Positions 45,521 through 57,751 of a stretch of 64,000 bases of DNA are shown here, in pieces; the stretch's first letter is position 1; every line of letters starts with the position of its first letter. The DNA is from Melanocharis versteri. Lineage: Eukaryota > Chordata > Aves > Passeriformes > Melanocharitidae. The translations under genes and the position numbers were made by a program. The DNA lies in contig VZTG01010621.1 of the NCBI GenBank assembly GCA_013397845.1, forward strand, positions 248,001 to 312,000. Direction: 5' to 3'. The notes beneath the pieces are model-generated. The model had not been told where the DNA came from and searched no databases. It saw only the letters and a list, made by a program, of their open reading frames with translations.

Positions 45521-48500
45521 CCAGCCTCCAGTCCCGGGGGGCTGCAGGAAGGAGCCTCTGTTCCACCAGCCATTTACCTCTAAATTCCACGTGTTAAAGC
45601 CAGGCTTCCCTGGAGGTTTATAAATGTTTCAAGCTTTTAATAAACTTCACCTGGCTCCTGGAGCCTGTTCCAAGCAGGATGGCTGTTGCAGTCGGATGTC
45701 CCTGGAGATCTGGGGTTGCAGTTGTTGGGTGGCGCGTGCCACATCTGGAGCAAAAGGTGTTGGAATTAAGGATACAGCGTGTTTATTAACTTGTGCATGG
45801 AAAAACATCTGGCTGCAATTCCCTCGCTGTGCCTCGGCTTGTTGAGAAGGTTTGAGCAGATGTGTGCTTAAGTGGTGAATTAGGAGAGAGTGCTGTGCCT
45901 GATTTTGTGTAACCAAAGAGCAGCTTTGTGACACCATTAACAGCCAGTGTGTCCAGCTATGCTGGAAACAGCAAAATGCATCTTAAGCTGCTATTCCAGG
46001 CCTCCAGCTGGTAGGAGCAGTGTTTGGATAAATCTTCCAGAGAAATTCTTTGTGCTCACTGGCTCTCTTTTCTGCCCTAAGTACAGAAATAAATGAAGCC
46101 ACCAATGTGTGAGCAACATTCTGAAAATAAAGACTCTGTGAGTAGAAAAATAATGAATTTTCTGAATTCTATCTGTGGAGATAAGGCAGAGGTATCCATG
46201 TCTAAGATACTGAAATGACGTAACTAAGGCAACTGGAATAATAATTTGACATCGGAAGGAAGCTGGTATAAATGGGATTTCAAGGAGTTGTATACATTTT
46301 CCAGAGGTTTATTCAAACTCTTTTCAGGAAAAGTGAAACTTGTCAGAAACATAAAAATCTGTTGTTACAGTGAATCTCTACAAAAGTTTTTGGTTTTGAG
46401 TAGAAGATTATAAGGGATTTTCTAAGAACAAATAGAGCATTTTAAAGGTTTTCATATTAAGCCTTCTAAGCCATGAACTGTGTATGATTTTAGAAATGGT
46501 TCCATGTTGCAGTATTCACACTCTTAGCCCTTGGAGGTGCCAGGGTATAAAGCAGCCTTCCCCATGAGGAGAAAAACTCAGCTAAGCCTTGTTCTGAAAA
46601 AAGATTATTGAACCAGATGGGCTGAAGTTGGGAGACAATGAAAAGCAAACAAATTTTGGATCAAATGCTTCTTTTACAGATATGGCAATTTTTGGTGGTG
46701 TTTGTTAATGTTGATAGCACTTTGTCACAAAGGAGGAAATAACCCCAGCACCCACTTTTGGGATAGAAAACAATCCCCTTCTTCATACTCAGTACTGAAT
46801 TACCACCTTTCGTCTTCGCTAAGGCAAATGTTCTTTCTCATCTTCCGCGGTGTGGAAACAATTTTTGTCTGGATGTGTTTTGATTCAGTCCCAGTTTGGT
46901 AGAGATGAACAGGCATGTACTGTTTTCTGTTAGTAAGGGCTTATATGAGGTGTGTGCTTTACAGTAGTTTAATGCTTAGTAGTGGGATTATTTTTAATGC
47001 ATTTATACTCCCTTATAGTTTATTTGGGTATGTAAAGAATATACAATACTGTAGGAAACTTACACAAACCTTAAAGCAGTCGTCTTGCTTTGCTGATCAT
47101 ATTGACGATCAGAGCATGGAAAGGAATGAAAAAAAGCCACAAACCTGTTTATTTGCTCTTACAGTACCTGTTTCCTTTCTTCTCCTAATATAATTTTCTT
47201 CCTACTTTCATTCACAGCCACAGAGATTTTTATGTATTCTTTACAAAGAATAAAGCACTATGATATTACACCCTCAAATAAGGACCCTGCACACGACCAT
47301 GCATCAGAATTACTCCAGAATTAATTTCCTTGATGAGGGATGCTGTATACTGCAGTGAACACTTGTGTGTTTTTATTGGTGTGCATTTGAAATTGGCATT
47401 CTCGGGACGGCCAATTTCCACTGCTCTTTGGGTCACAAAAAAGACTTCTTGTGCTTTCTTCCGTGGCTCTTATAAATAATGAAATTTCTGTGTTTGTCCC
47501 TTCCTTGTAGGGACTGAGAGCAGCAGCCGTGTTGCAGCAGGCATTGCCATTTGGGATCCTGCTGGCAGATAAATATAGTGTGGCAAAAAGGTGTCGTTGC
47601 AATGGCTCGTTTTGCCCAGGTCGTGAAAGGCTGTGATTCATTAGCACCAAATATGCTACAGAACATAACTGCTGCAGCCTGAAGTTTTACAAAAATGGAA
47701 AGGCAAGAAGAAAATGGGTTTTAACAAGAAGGAGGGGGGGAAAAAAGAAGGAAGTCCCTCTAGCAGCAGTTGAGGGTATTCATTTTCACTTGACATTGAT
47801 AAAATGAATATGCAGTAAAAATGAATATGCAATAAAGAGAAGTTACGTAAAATCACTGTAGAGATGAATATTAGGAATAGCCAATATTCATAAACCTTTG
47901 CATAGGATTCTTTTATGTCCTCTATGATTGTTCTTTCACTGTGTCTTCCAGTCATAAGCTCCTCAGTTTAGGAAAAAGACGTGTCATACAATTTGTGACA
48001 GGTTTATGGTAATCAAAAAATGTATCAGTTTTACCTTTTTTTATTTTGTGAGAATATATTGCTTTAAAACTTGTGCCCTAAAAAGAGCTCTGAGTGTTTT
48101 AGCTTGGTTCAGTAAAGGCAGTCCCTCAAGTATGGGAGCACAATCAGAATATGAAGATTTTCTTATGAAAGATGTGAGGAGTTTATCTTCCCATTTACAT
48201 CAACCCTTCAGATCCCTAAAACTTCTTTAACATATGGCAGAAGGATAATAATTACAGGTTATATGGTGGTTTTGTTTAGACAAGCAGGAGAATACGTATT
48301 CGCATCCCTCTATCCTGCACCTGGATTAACTTTAGATTCTGGAGCTTTCTCATTGTTCCAGCATATTTAATTTGCTCTCTCAGTAAATTTTGTTGACATT
48401 TTTTGCTTGCTATAATTTAGGATTTCAAGTTCACCTTGAGCTAGGGCTGCATACCAATGAATGGAGGAAATCTTTCCGTTTTTTAGTTTTAATTTTTGGT

Positions 48501-48800
48501 AGAAGGTGTATTTGCAAGCAGTTTCCGTGCCCTTGTGTAGGATATCAGCTCTACAGCCTTGTGCATGCCATGTCTTATTATCAGGATTTTTAGCAAGAAA
48601 TGTTTGCTTTCTCATTTTCTTTCTGCTGGTGCTTTGCTCTAACGTGGCAGTTGTCTGATGTTTGCTAGAGGTTTTTTTTGCAATACAGGTGCAGTCTGTG
48701 GAGAATATATAACATTTCCAATAAAAGTAATTCTTATGTCAAGACATGGCGACGTTACAGATTGTAAATTTTGACTTTACTGCCAACCTGTGCCATGTTT
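45521..48800. other. AT-rich non-coding DNA, small tandem repeat
   Basis: Open frames up to 109 codons (for example 47321-47650 minus) are unrecognised and overlap other frames. A 17-bp imperfect duplication lies at 47801-47834. No RNA, repeat family or promoter was recognised. Confidence 0.6.
47801..47834 (+). repeat. 17-bp tandem duplication
   Basis: AAAATGAATATGCAGTA (47801-47817) is followed by the same string with one G-to-A change (47818-47834). Local slippage. Confidence 0.9.
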
Positions 48801-49150
48801 TCCTTGCTGCTCTGTGCAATCCTCTATTGAGCAAAATATTGTCATTGTTATTCTTTAAATAGTATGGGGACATAATTTCAGCAGTAGAAGGGGAAAAATG
48901 TCTCAGTATCTCTTATTGTGTTTTTGGCTCGTTCCACTCTGCGGCGTTTTTCACTCTGTAACAAAGGTGGCATTGCCTGGTAAATGTAGTATCTTATTAT
49001 AATCTCATTAGCATTCTTTTTTAATGTGTGCTGCAATTCAAGCATCAGAGGGGAGCTCCCTTGCCCAATTAGTGTCATTGCTTACCTGAAGACTGTTACA
49101 ACACCGAGTAGTTTTATTTATTTGGTCATAGCTGCCGTGGCAGCTGGGAG
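48801..49150. promoter_or_regulatory. Enhancer-like block with homeodomain and TCF-type sites
   Basis: No coding potential. The core at 48958-49082 contains AACAAAGG (TCF/LEF- or SOX-type), CTTATTATAATC and CTCATTAGCATT (homeodomain cores), and CCCAATTAGTGTCATTG. Upstream lies ATTGTCATTGTTATTC (SOX-type cores). Repeat-free with balanced composition. Function is inferred from motif density only. Confidence 0.25.
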
Positions 49151-52100
49151 CCCCAGGCCTGTGCTCGGTGTGAGAATCTTTCCAGTACGGGAGTTTTCTT
49201 CAGGATTTTTGCTGACCTTCACTTTGCCCGTGCCCAGTGCAGAGTTCCTGTAAGATGAAGGTGATGAAGGTGATGGAGCCTGAGCAGCTCCTTCGCTGTT
49301 GAGACCCTTCTGCCATCCAGGGGCAGCAGAGGGACATCCTGGGGTCAAGGGAGGCTGTGTGGGGTGGCTCTGATCCTGCCAGAGGGGCACATCCCATGGA
49401 AGGAACTGGTGAGATCTGGGGTTTAAAAATGACATACCATTGATTTGATAGATTTGTGTTTCGTTTTGTTTTTACTATACAGACTCAGTGAGGAATATCA
49501 AGCCATTAACTCACTTTTATAAAATATTAGCTTGAAGTAGCCAGTCAGAAACTAAGCTGCACTCACCCTTCACTGGAGGCTCTTTTAGGCAAAGTACAAA
49601 GGACTGTGAGAGGATGCAGATGAACTTTCCTCTTACCAAACCCACACCCAGTGTTGTAAATGCGTAGTAGAGGTGAGGTAGTTCTGAAGCCAAGGTGAGC
49701 TGATTCTGAGGAGCTGCTCAAAGCAGAAAGTCACCCAGTGCCATCACTGCAGCCCACGGTGCCTCGCTCCGGGCAGATGGGCTGAGGGTGATCTTGTGAT
49801 TTATCAGCAAACGTGGGACACCCTATTGATTTAAACTGCCTGGTGCAATTCTGCCCCGGAGCAGGACCTCAGTGAAGTCAGCTTCAAGTGTACAACAGCA
49901 CAAATATAAATCACGTGTCTCCCCAAAACACTCCCAAATGTTGACTACTAATTAAAATTTGAGTGGAGATGGGTGTACCCAACCATCCACACGAGCTGTT
50001 TTAGAGTTTCATATTTTTGGCGTATTTGCATTATTTAAAATTTAAGCTGTACGTCTAGTTTGGGGAGGGTGTGCCCAGTCCTCATTTAAATTGGTAAGGA
50101 TCCATATTTCAGATGCATTTTCAGAATTGCGTGACTGCTAATTTTAGGAGAGAGGTAACTGCCTAAATACCTTTGAGGACCTGAGAAGAACTTTTTTTTT
50201 TTTTTTAAGTCTTTTACTGCTTTTATGAAAATTCAAAACTTGCTGGAATTTTCCTCTTGAGCTAAGAAAGTCTTGAGCTTTTTAAAATTGAAAGAAAAGT
50301 TAGGAAGGCACTTTTCCCATTACCTCAGAATTAATATTTTATTTATATTACTTGCATGAAGTGTATCTCCATCAGTCTGAGATCTACGGTCAAGTGTATT
50401 CTTTCCATTTAACTGCAAGATTTCAAGATTCTCTGGGGATGTGATATCCAATATTTCTATTAAAAGAGAGCACATGCAGTAGAGTCTGACTTCCCTAAGG
50501 AGAAAAGGATGAAGTCTGCCTGGATTGCTCTGTAGATTCAAAAGCAAAAGGGGCAGGAGGAGGGAGATAAATGTGAGATCTGTGTTCAGTTAGCAGCAAG
50601 ACTTGGCAACACTGTTGACCTTCATGGGGTCACTGGTTGTGGGGAGGTGACCTGCAGAGGTGACCAATTTCAGTGTGTGACAACAGAGAGTCATGTAGAA
50701 CCTTGCATTTCCAGCCTGTGAGACCGGGGTTTTCTGGCTGCACTTTGGCCAGCGCTCCTCTTCGTGCTCTTCTGAGGCACCAGGTTTCTCTTAAGCACTC
50801 CTGAATTTGTGGGTGTGCAGTCAGGACATTGGTTTTTGTCCCTGAGGGGTTGGTTTGATAGAATCCTGCATCTGAGTCGTGCTCCGTGTTGTACAGCGTT
50901 ACATTTAACACTATTTGAAATACCTTGTGACAGAAATCCAGTAATCAATATAAAATAGTAAATTAGCATTTTAAACTAATACACGTCTTTGCATTGCATC
51001 ATAATTGATCACAGGTGTGGTGAAGTAGGAATTGGTAGTTGAAGTTTCTAGGTGGCATCTCCATGAATTGTTTCCAGTTTTAGATGGGGATAAGCAACAT
51101 GAGTTTCTATGAAATGTTCACACCGAGTTTCTTCTTTGCTACCAGAAGGAGAAGGAAACTTATTTATAGCAGTCTTCACTGGCTTTAGTTAATGGCATAG
51201 GTGAGATTCTGGAGTTAAGCCAATGGAGCAGTGATTCACCAGAAAAGATTTAGTGAAATGCTGGAAAAAGTTAGTAAACAGTAATGAATAAATGCTAGCT
51301 TGTATTGAGTGCAATGGTCTTTCTTGCAGGTTTGATAATTTCTGAATACCAACAATTAAAACATAATACAATTAATTGTCAATTATTTCTTGTGCAGCTC
51401 TAATTATCATTTTGTTAAAAACGAGTTAGTGTTTCTTCTGAAATTAGGATCTTGCTAAAGATTATAGAAATTCTTCAGACTGAAACTCATTTGAAACAGA
51501 AAATTCAATGTAAGCTACATGTGCTTGAAGATGAGAAATTTTTCCCAAGCTCCTTTTGTCTGATATAAATGTGCTGATTTCTGTGAAACAAGGATTTTAA
51601 AGTTCTAACTCTTCGATACTCATCTCGTGAGCAGTTTTCAACCCGACTTTATTTTCCCACCAATAATTTATTCCGTGCTGTTTGGAAGCTGCATGCAGCT
51701 GGCAACACCACTTTGAAATATTCTTATATTAAAATGTAGCACGCAGTGATAAAGGGACCTACAGAGATGTTAATTCTTGGTTTAACTGTGCCAAAAATTA
51801 GTGACTAGAAGTTGGAATGCAATGAGAGGGGCTCCGAAACAAACAGGATAAAATGGTGATGGGCTTGGCCTTTGCTGCAAGGGCTCCTGTGTGGGTGTTA
51901 ATACTGAAAGGACCTGATCGATCCAAAATTAGCCTTGTCTTGCCCAGGTCCACAGGCTGGTGCCCTTATTTTTTATGAAGAACAAAGGTTTTACAGTAGA
52001 GTCAACTTTTCACGTTCATGACAAAGCTCTGTGGCCTTAACTGTGGAACTGGGAGAAAAATTCAAATAAAATATCACTGTAAGATTTTAGTAGAGTCAAA

Positions 52101-52380
52101 ATAATCTGATTTTCACATCTTTTTGAGTAATGAACTGAGTTGAAATGGCCATAAAAAAGGTCAGTCAGGACTATTAACATCTGGTGGAGTCCTTAGAAAC
52201 AAATATAAATAGGAGACCTGAGGGATGGGTGGGCAGCCTCAGGCATCACCAGCCCGACCATCTCAATGTGATGCAGCTATTTAAGAATTATCCACAGCCA
52301 AAAAGAGCCGGAGCAAAATGGGCCTGGCATCATCACAGTCTCTGCTGTGCCCTGCCAAGGAAAATGAAGCTGTTTGGTAA
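49151..52380. other. Non-coding DNA, no gene seen
   Basis: Includes a perfect POU octamer (ATTTGCAT, 50024-50031) inside AT-rich text that may be regulatory, and a T15 run at 50192-50206. Open frames of 60-105 codons at 49118-49435 and 50630-50969 are unrecognised and overlap on different frames. No repeat family was recognised. Confidence 0.55.
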
Positions 52381-53750
52381 AGACCTGATAGGTAAAAGCT
52401 GAGCTCAAAATAAATGAATTAATTTGGCGGAAAGTGATTAAGAAGCGCACGGATCTGGAGGGGCTCATCAGTGGGAATTGGGCTAATTTGGTGGAAGGAG
52501 CATTTCTTCAGCGGGCACTGCTGGAGTCAGAGGAGGGCACAGCCTAATACTTCTGAATTAATAATGTCTGAAAACAGGTTTGAAATCCCAGGTGGTTTCT
52601 CAAATTAGTCTTTTGTTTAAATAAGGTAAAAAAACCCCGTATCTAGATGTGAGAGCTGACCACTGGGGAATTAAAGTAGGAAATAAGAATTCCCAAAATG
52701 ATGTAGGATGGGTTTATGCACATCTCTATCAAAAAATATTTTTAAAAAATAATACACAGAGAGATAAATTGTGACTTGATTTCAGAATGCTGATTAATTT
52801 GGTGCTCAGTGTACATTTCCCAACAAAGGTTAATGAATCTGTTGAACTAATGAACTTTTCTTAATTAATAGAAGTTTCAATTTTCTCAGAGCAAGGGCAT
52901 TGGAGAAGAGAGCAATGAATATCACACAAACAAGAGCAATGAATAACACACAAATAAGCACGTACTGTTGTTTTTGTCAAACAAAATACAGAAAGGATTG
53001 AGTTTTTTTGCTGCCTCTATACAAGACATTGCTTTTGAGATTCCAGACTTCCTGGAATTGTAAGGCTCAAGTCAAGTGGCTGGAGTAGAGCTCGTGGCCA
53101 TGAGAGGGCAGATCCCTCAGGTCTCCTCTGTAGTCCAAGGGGAGCAAACTTTTCAAGAGTGCAAGATGCTTGTACGGCTCCAAATAAGGGAAATTGTATT
53201 TCCTCCATCACTATGTTAAATTACTTTAATAGAGGAAAAAGGATTGGATACATCATTTCTATTTATAAAAGTAATAGTTATGCTTTTATTCTGCTAAGTG
53301 GCTACTTGGGATTGCCAAAGATGATTTGTAAAATAGGAAGCTGGAGCTTAACTCTGCAGATTTTTAGGGGTTAGCAGGACCACCTGTTCCATCCTCTTTC
53401 TGAAGCTGGAAATTTATTGGGCTCGTATGAAAAAAGAGAAGTGACTGGGTGTGAGGGAGAGTGGGAAGAATTACAGATGTTGTGAAGGGTCAGTCAGAAG
53501 GATGTTTAAAAAAGATAAGATTGCCTTAGTTAACAGTGTGCTAGCAGCAATGTATGGAAAATGGAACTGGACTCTGCTTTGCATTTATTGGCACTGTTGA
53601 GCTTCTATTCCCAATTCCAGGAACTGTCTTATTGTTGAAGTTGTCTCAGATTGACCCTGCAAAGATACACAGAATGGAAGGGAAACCCACTGTATTTGTG
53701 TAACTTGAATAATTCATGTCTCAGGGAGATGAGGACCCAGGTACATGGCT
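52381..53750. other. AT-rich non-coding DNA with duplication
   Basis: Text at 52400-52560 (AATGAATTAATTTGGCGG and GTGATTAAGAAGCGCACGG) is enhancer-like but unproven. A 24-bp imperfect duplication lies at 52909-52956. Open frames are short and unrecognised. Confidence 0.55.
52909..52956 (+). repeat. 24-bp imperfect tandem duplication
   Basis: A unit beginning AGAGCAATGAAT and continuing with a CACACAAA-type block occurs at 52909-52932 and 52933-52956 with two mismatches. Confidence 0.9.
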
Positions 53751-53925
53751 TTAATGCCCAGCCTTTGGTGTAATCCCAGCTCCCGGTGCAGCAGGGGCAG
53801 CACAGCCCCGTCCAGGCTGCAGCTCCTGAGCAGCTGCTGGAGGAGCAGCACGGGCAGGCACAGCAATGAAATGCTGCCTTTCAGTGGGAAGCTGGAAAAT
53901 AAAGCAGCTTTGGAGTAAAGGGGAA

Positions 53926-53945
53926 TGTGTGTGTGTGTGTGTGTG
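53926..53945. repeat. (TG)10 microsatellite
   Basis: Ten perfect TG units. Such tracts can vary in length and adopt Z-DNA; no effect on a gene can be inferred here. Confidence 0.95.
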
Positions 53946-54933
53946 CAACGGGCGCAGTGAACATCAGCAAAATCAGTGCCAGGAAGCAGGTGAGTGGCCC
54001 AGCTCCTCTCATGCTGCTTCCAGGAGACTTAGGTGGGGGAGCAGCCAGTAAAAAGATTGAATGTGTTCTACTCCACTGAAGGCCAAAGTATCTTAAGAGG
54101 TTGAGAAACACGTAACTCCTGTGAGGGCTGAAAAGGATCTCCTTGCAAGGCCCCGTTTTTCTCCCCAGCATTTATGGGAAATCAGGCATGTGATGATTAA
54201 TCCCTGTGTTACGTTGATTGAGCTGTTTGTACAAACTCAGCTCTGTTAATGTACAGCTCCATCTGTAGAGAATACAGGATATTCAGGCACTACAATGGAA
54301 CAATCAAGAAAAGCGGCTTCCATTCTTCCTGGGAGAGTGCTACAAGAACAAAGTACAAAAGTAAGCAAATGAAAATGTTACCTAAATATCAAGTGAAAGT
54401 ATTCCTTTAGTGCTTTTATGAGACTTTGTTCAAAAATCCAGTCTCTCTAACATTCAGAAGTTTATTTGTGTTTTGAAAATAAAATCTGGTTTGCCACACT
54501 CATTTTTAACTCGGGTAAATATTTGCTTGTATTTTCATATTCAACTGCGTGGTATTTCTTTTTTCCAGTATCACAGATGTAGGCAATTTTCTATCCCTTC
54601 CCCCCAGCATTTTTTTGGCAGCTAATGAATACAGTCCTTTGGATCTCATCTGATCTTTGGCAGGATATCTGGAATTGATGTCCTAGGATGTGTGTAGCTA
54701 ACTCAGTAATGATGTTACAGGAAAACTAAACACTCCAAGCCACAAAGCTCTATTCAGAAATTTTATCTCTGATCCAGAGGCGAACTAAACCCCACTGTAG
54801 TCCCGTGAATCACAAATTGAATATTCAGTAATGCACACAGAGAGCCAAAGGAATGAGAGGGTGATCCTCCATGGAAAGCATAATCCCAGCAAGTCAAAGT
54901 GCTGGGACTCCTTGTCAGGGGATTGTTCAGGAT

Positions 54934-54965
54934 TCTTGAACAAGTTGCTTAATTGTCTCTCCATT
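54934..54965 (+). repeat. Possible ancient MIR-like SINE fragment
   Basis: TCTTGAACAAGTTGCTTAAT followed by TGTCTCTCC resembles the conserved MIR segment CTTGGGCAAGTTACTTAACC followed by TCTCTG, at roughly three quarters identity by eye. Flanks do not extend the match convincingly, so chance remains likely. Confidence 0.22.
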
Positions 54966-57612
54966 GTCCTGGAAAAGAAGTATAACCATGTAATGCAAAG
55001 TCTTGTTGGTAGATGGGTTTGTATCCCTGTTCAGTATCAAGATCCCACTGTAAAGTCAGTTTGCATTTCACCTGCTTAAAGCTAATTCCTGCCTGTCTGT
55101 GAGTGAGGCAGCAATTCCATCCAGGATTTATCCAGGATGCTCCCGGTGCCAGGAGCTATCGCACAGCGCCTGAGCTGATGGGAGACAGGTGGAGGGCTCT
55201 GGCACTCTCCTCATCTCTTTGGAATAATTCATTAAATGCTCCTACCTGTGTCAGTTACAGGTAAAAGCGACGGTGGAATTACTTGTCTCTGCTCTCGTTA
55301 ATCCCTTGCCTGTCAGCTCTCATCAGGCATTACATCCTGCCTGCCTTGGCAATTTCCAACATGCAAATTCTCGGGCTGATGAAGAGCTGCCAGACTGTCT
55401 GGTATAGGTGTATATTATGGATTTGGGTGTCACATATTAATCTTAGAGGAACATTTCACTTTGTAGTTTAGACACTTTCTAGCATATTTTTTAACAGCAA
55501 ATAATTGAAATACTTTTTTTCTTATTATTTTTTTTCTTCCTCCCATGGAATTAGACATTTATATGTTGGTTTCTACTGAAACATCAAACAGTCAACATTT
55601 CAATTTCAGTGGATGAAAGTGTCTCCAGCACACCTTGGTAGGTGAATAGTGCTGGCACACATTTTCCATGGAGATGACTGCACTGACAGTAGCAGCCCCA
55701 ATGCTTTCCTGAAATGCAGCTACCCCGAGCCTGGGCTCCAGCAGGCATTTCAGTGTTAAACCTTTGTGTGAAATGGCAAGTCAAAAAGCTGAAGTGTTGT
55801 ATGTCTGCATCTACGTGCTGTAAGAGGACAGAGACTGCAGTCATGTCTTTAAGTTTCAGCTAGAACAGATACATCAGCTTTTAAAGACACGTCTTGTTCC
55901 AGATGTTAAAATGTTTCATTTATACAATATTTAGGTTACTGCACTGGCTTAATTCTGACTGAACATATTCTCTTGTCTTAAGGAAAAGAGTAAACCATTA
56001 GATTAGTTTTATTCTGTCATATAAATTGCAAAGTACTGATGAAACAGTGTGCTGTGTATGATAATATTTTTTGTAAAGACAGGATGGTAATTCAGCCACT
56101 CACAGATATTGATGCAGTTGAAGTAACTTTTCCATCTTGACCAGTGAAATGGAGACATTTAGATTTTGCCTTTAGTCATACTGAGCACTGCTCTCCTCCC
56201 AGATCATCCTGTTGGACTCGAGGCAAACTCTGACTCCAAAGACAAAACGCAGAGCTTGCTGAGGGACCTGCACTCTGCAAGACTGGAATCTGCACTTCCA
56301 AACTGATTAGATGAGTATGTTCCCTATCTGGGAATTGTTCAAATACTTGCAGTCAAGGGACGTTTTATCCAACACCATTTGTCTCAGATGTCTGCCTGTT
56401 AATGTTTAAACATTTTCTGCTGTATTTGGAAAACTCTAGATCTTGACTAGGCACTAAAATTTCACTCCTCCATATGACTTGGATCTGCACAGCTTCTGTG
56501 TTTCACTCCACTTCCAGCCCAAAATAACCTTCCTGTAAATTCCTTTGAATAGACAAATCTTTCACCAGCTGAAGCTTTAGAAACTTAGTCATCCCAGGAA
56601 GGATGGGATTTCATCCCTGGTGAGAGGCAATATTGCTCATACATGTTCTAAGAGAGTTTATTCCTGTCTCTGTGAGATCATTCAATTAATTGCTACAGGG
56701 AGACACGATTATTACACACAGTTACATAGCAAAGGGAACAATCCTCTGTGGAAATGCTGTGTCACAGAGCTTCAGGGGTTTTGCAATGGTTTTAGTTAAA
56801 TAGTGTTTTTTAGGTGGTGGTAGAGGGGAGCCAGTAATCGGTGTCCTTACAAATTACCTGCACCCACTCATGGATTTGATAATAGAAACAATGGAAGTGT
56901 AATGTTGCATCACCAAGCTTAACACTGAGTGGGGAGCAGCAAAAAATGAAATATGGAGTGTGGTGGGCTGGCAATGAATGGGATTCTTTAAACATAATAC
57001 AGAAAAATCTTCTCCCACTCTCCCCAAAAGGCACATAAACCCATGACCTACCCCAGCCCTAACAACCAAACCCAAATTATTTATCACTGAGCGAGGCTGT
57101 AGTATTTCTGAGTGGAATTATGAATTCTAAAGCCATCAGTTTGTCCCAGTGCTTTAAGAGCTGGAAGCCCAGAGGACTTTCCAAAGTGGTCTTGTCCCCA
57201 TAATTAGGCTTTTACTGTAAAATCAGATCTTGGTGGATTTTTTTCTTCCGTAGGTTTGCAGCTGTGTAAGAGGAGGGTTTTGGTGAGCCTGAGTGAGCAG
57301 CAGCACGTTTGCAGTCCTGTTTGTGGGCTGGAACCAGTGTATTTCCCTCCATATGTATTTCTTCTTCCAGCCACCCCGTTTGGCTGCTCTCTGGGCACTG
57401 GTGCCAAATAAATGAACAAATCTCGTCAGTCCTTTCAGGCCATTCAATACCTCAGTTTATTTCTGTTAAATAATCTCTTGTTATTCTTGGCCTACCAGCA
57501 TTTTTTTGCTTGAGTTTGAGATTCATACTCTTATTTCCTGGGTGTTAAGCAGAGCCTTTTTCCTTTTTATTTGGATTCTTTGTGTGCACTTTTCTTAAAA
57601 AAGGAAGAACAC

Positions 57613-57705
57613 TTTGGGGGTTGTTTTTTTTGGGTTTTTTTTTTGTTTGTTTGGTTTTTTTGTTTTGTTTTTGTTTTGTTTGGGTTTTTTTTGTTTGTTT
57701 GTTTT

Positions 57706-57736
<31 letters not shown>

Positions 57737-57751
57737 TGTTTTGGGGTTTTT
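57613..57751 (+). repeat. 139-nt T/G-only low-complexity tract
   Basis: Every base on the plus strand is T or G for 139 nt: mostly T-runs broken by single G and GTTT/GGTTTT units, with several GGG/GGGG clusters. It is an irregular (GTTT)n-like tract, not a clean microsatellite. It produces a spurious Phe/Val/Cys-rich open frame (57571-57762) that should not be annotated as a protein. Such complete strand asymmetry marks slippage-prone, possibly R-loop- or triplex-prone DNA. Confidence 0.93.

Larger units (their letters stand above)
53751..57612. other. Non-coding DNA with a TG repeat, otherwise plain
   Basis: A GC-richer patch at 53760-53860 precedes a (TG)10 repeat. A possible MIR-like fragment lies at 54934-54965. 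The rest is AT-rich with short unrecognised open frames and T-rich patches at 55514-55540. Confidence 0.55.

Noticed and set aside
50630..50969. Minus-strand frames of 92-93 codons, considered as LTR-element or gene remnants
   Set aside because: No recognisable retroviral, transposase or host-protein motif, and no paired LTRs or target-site duplication seen.
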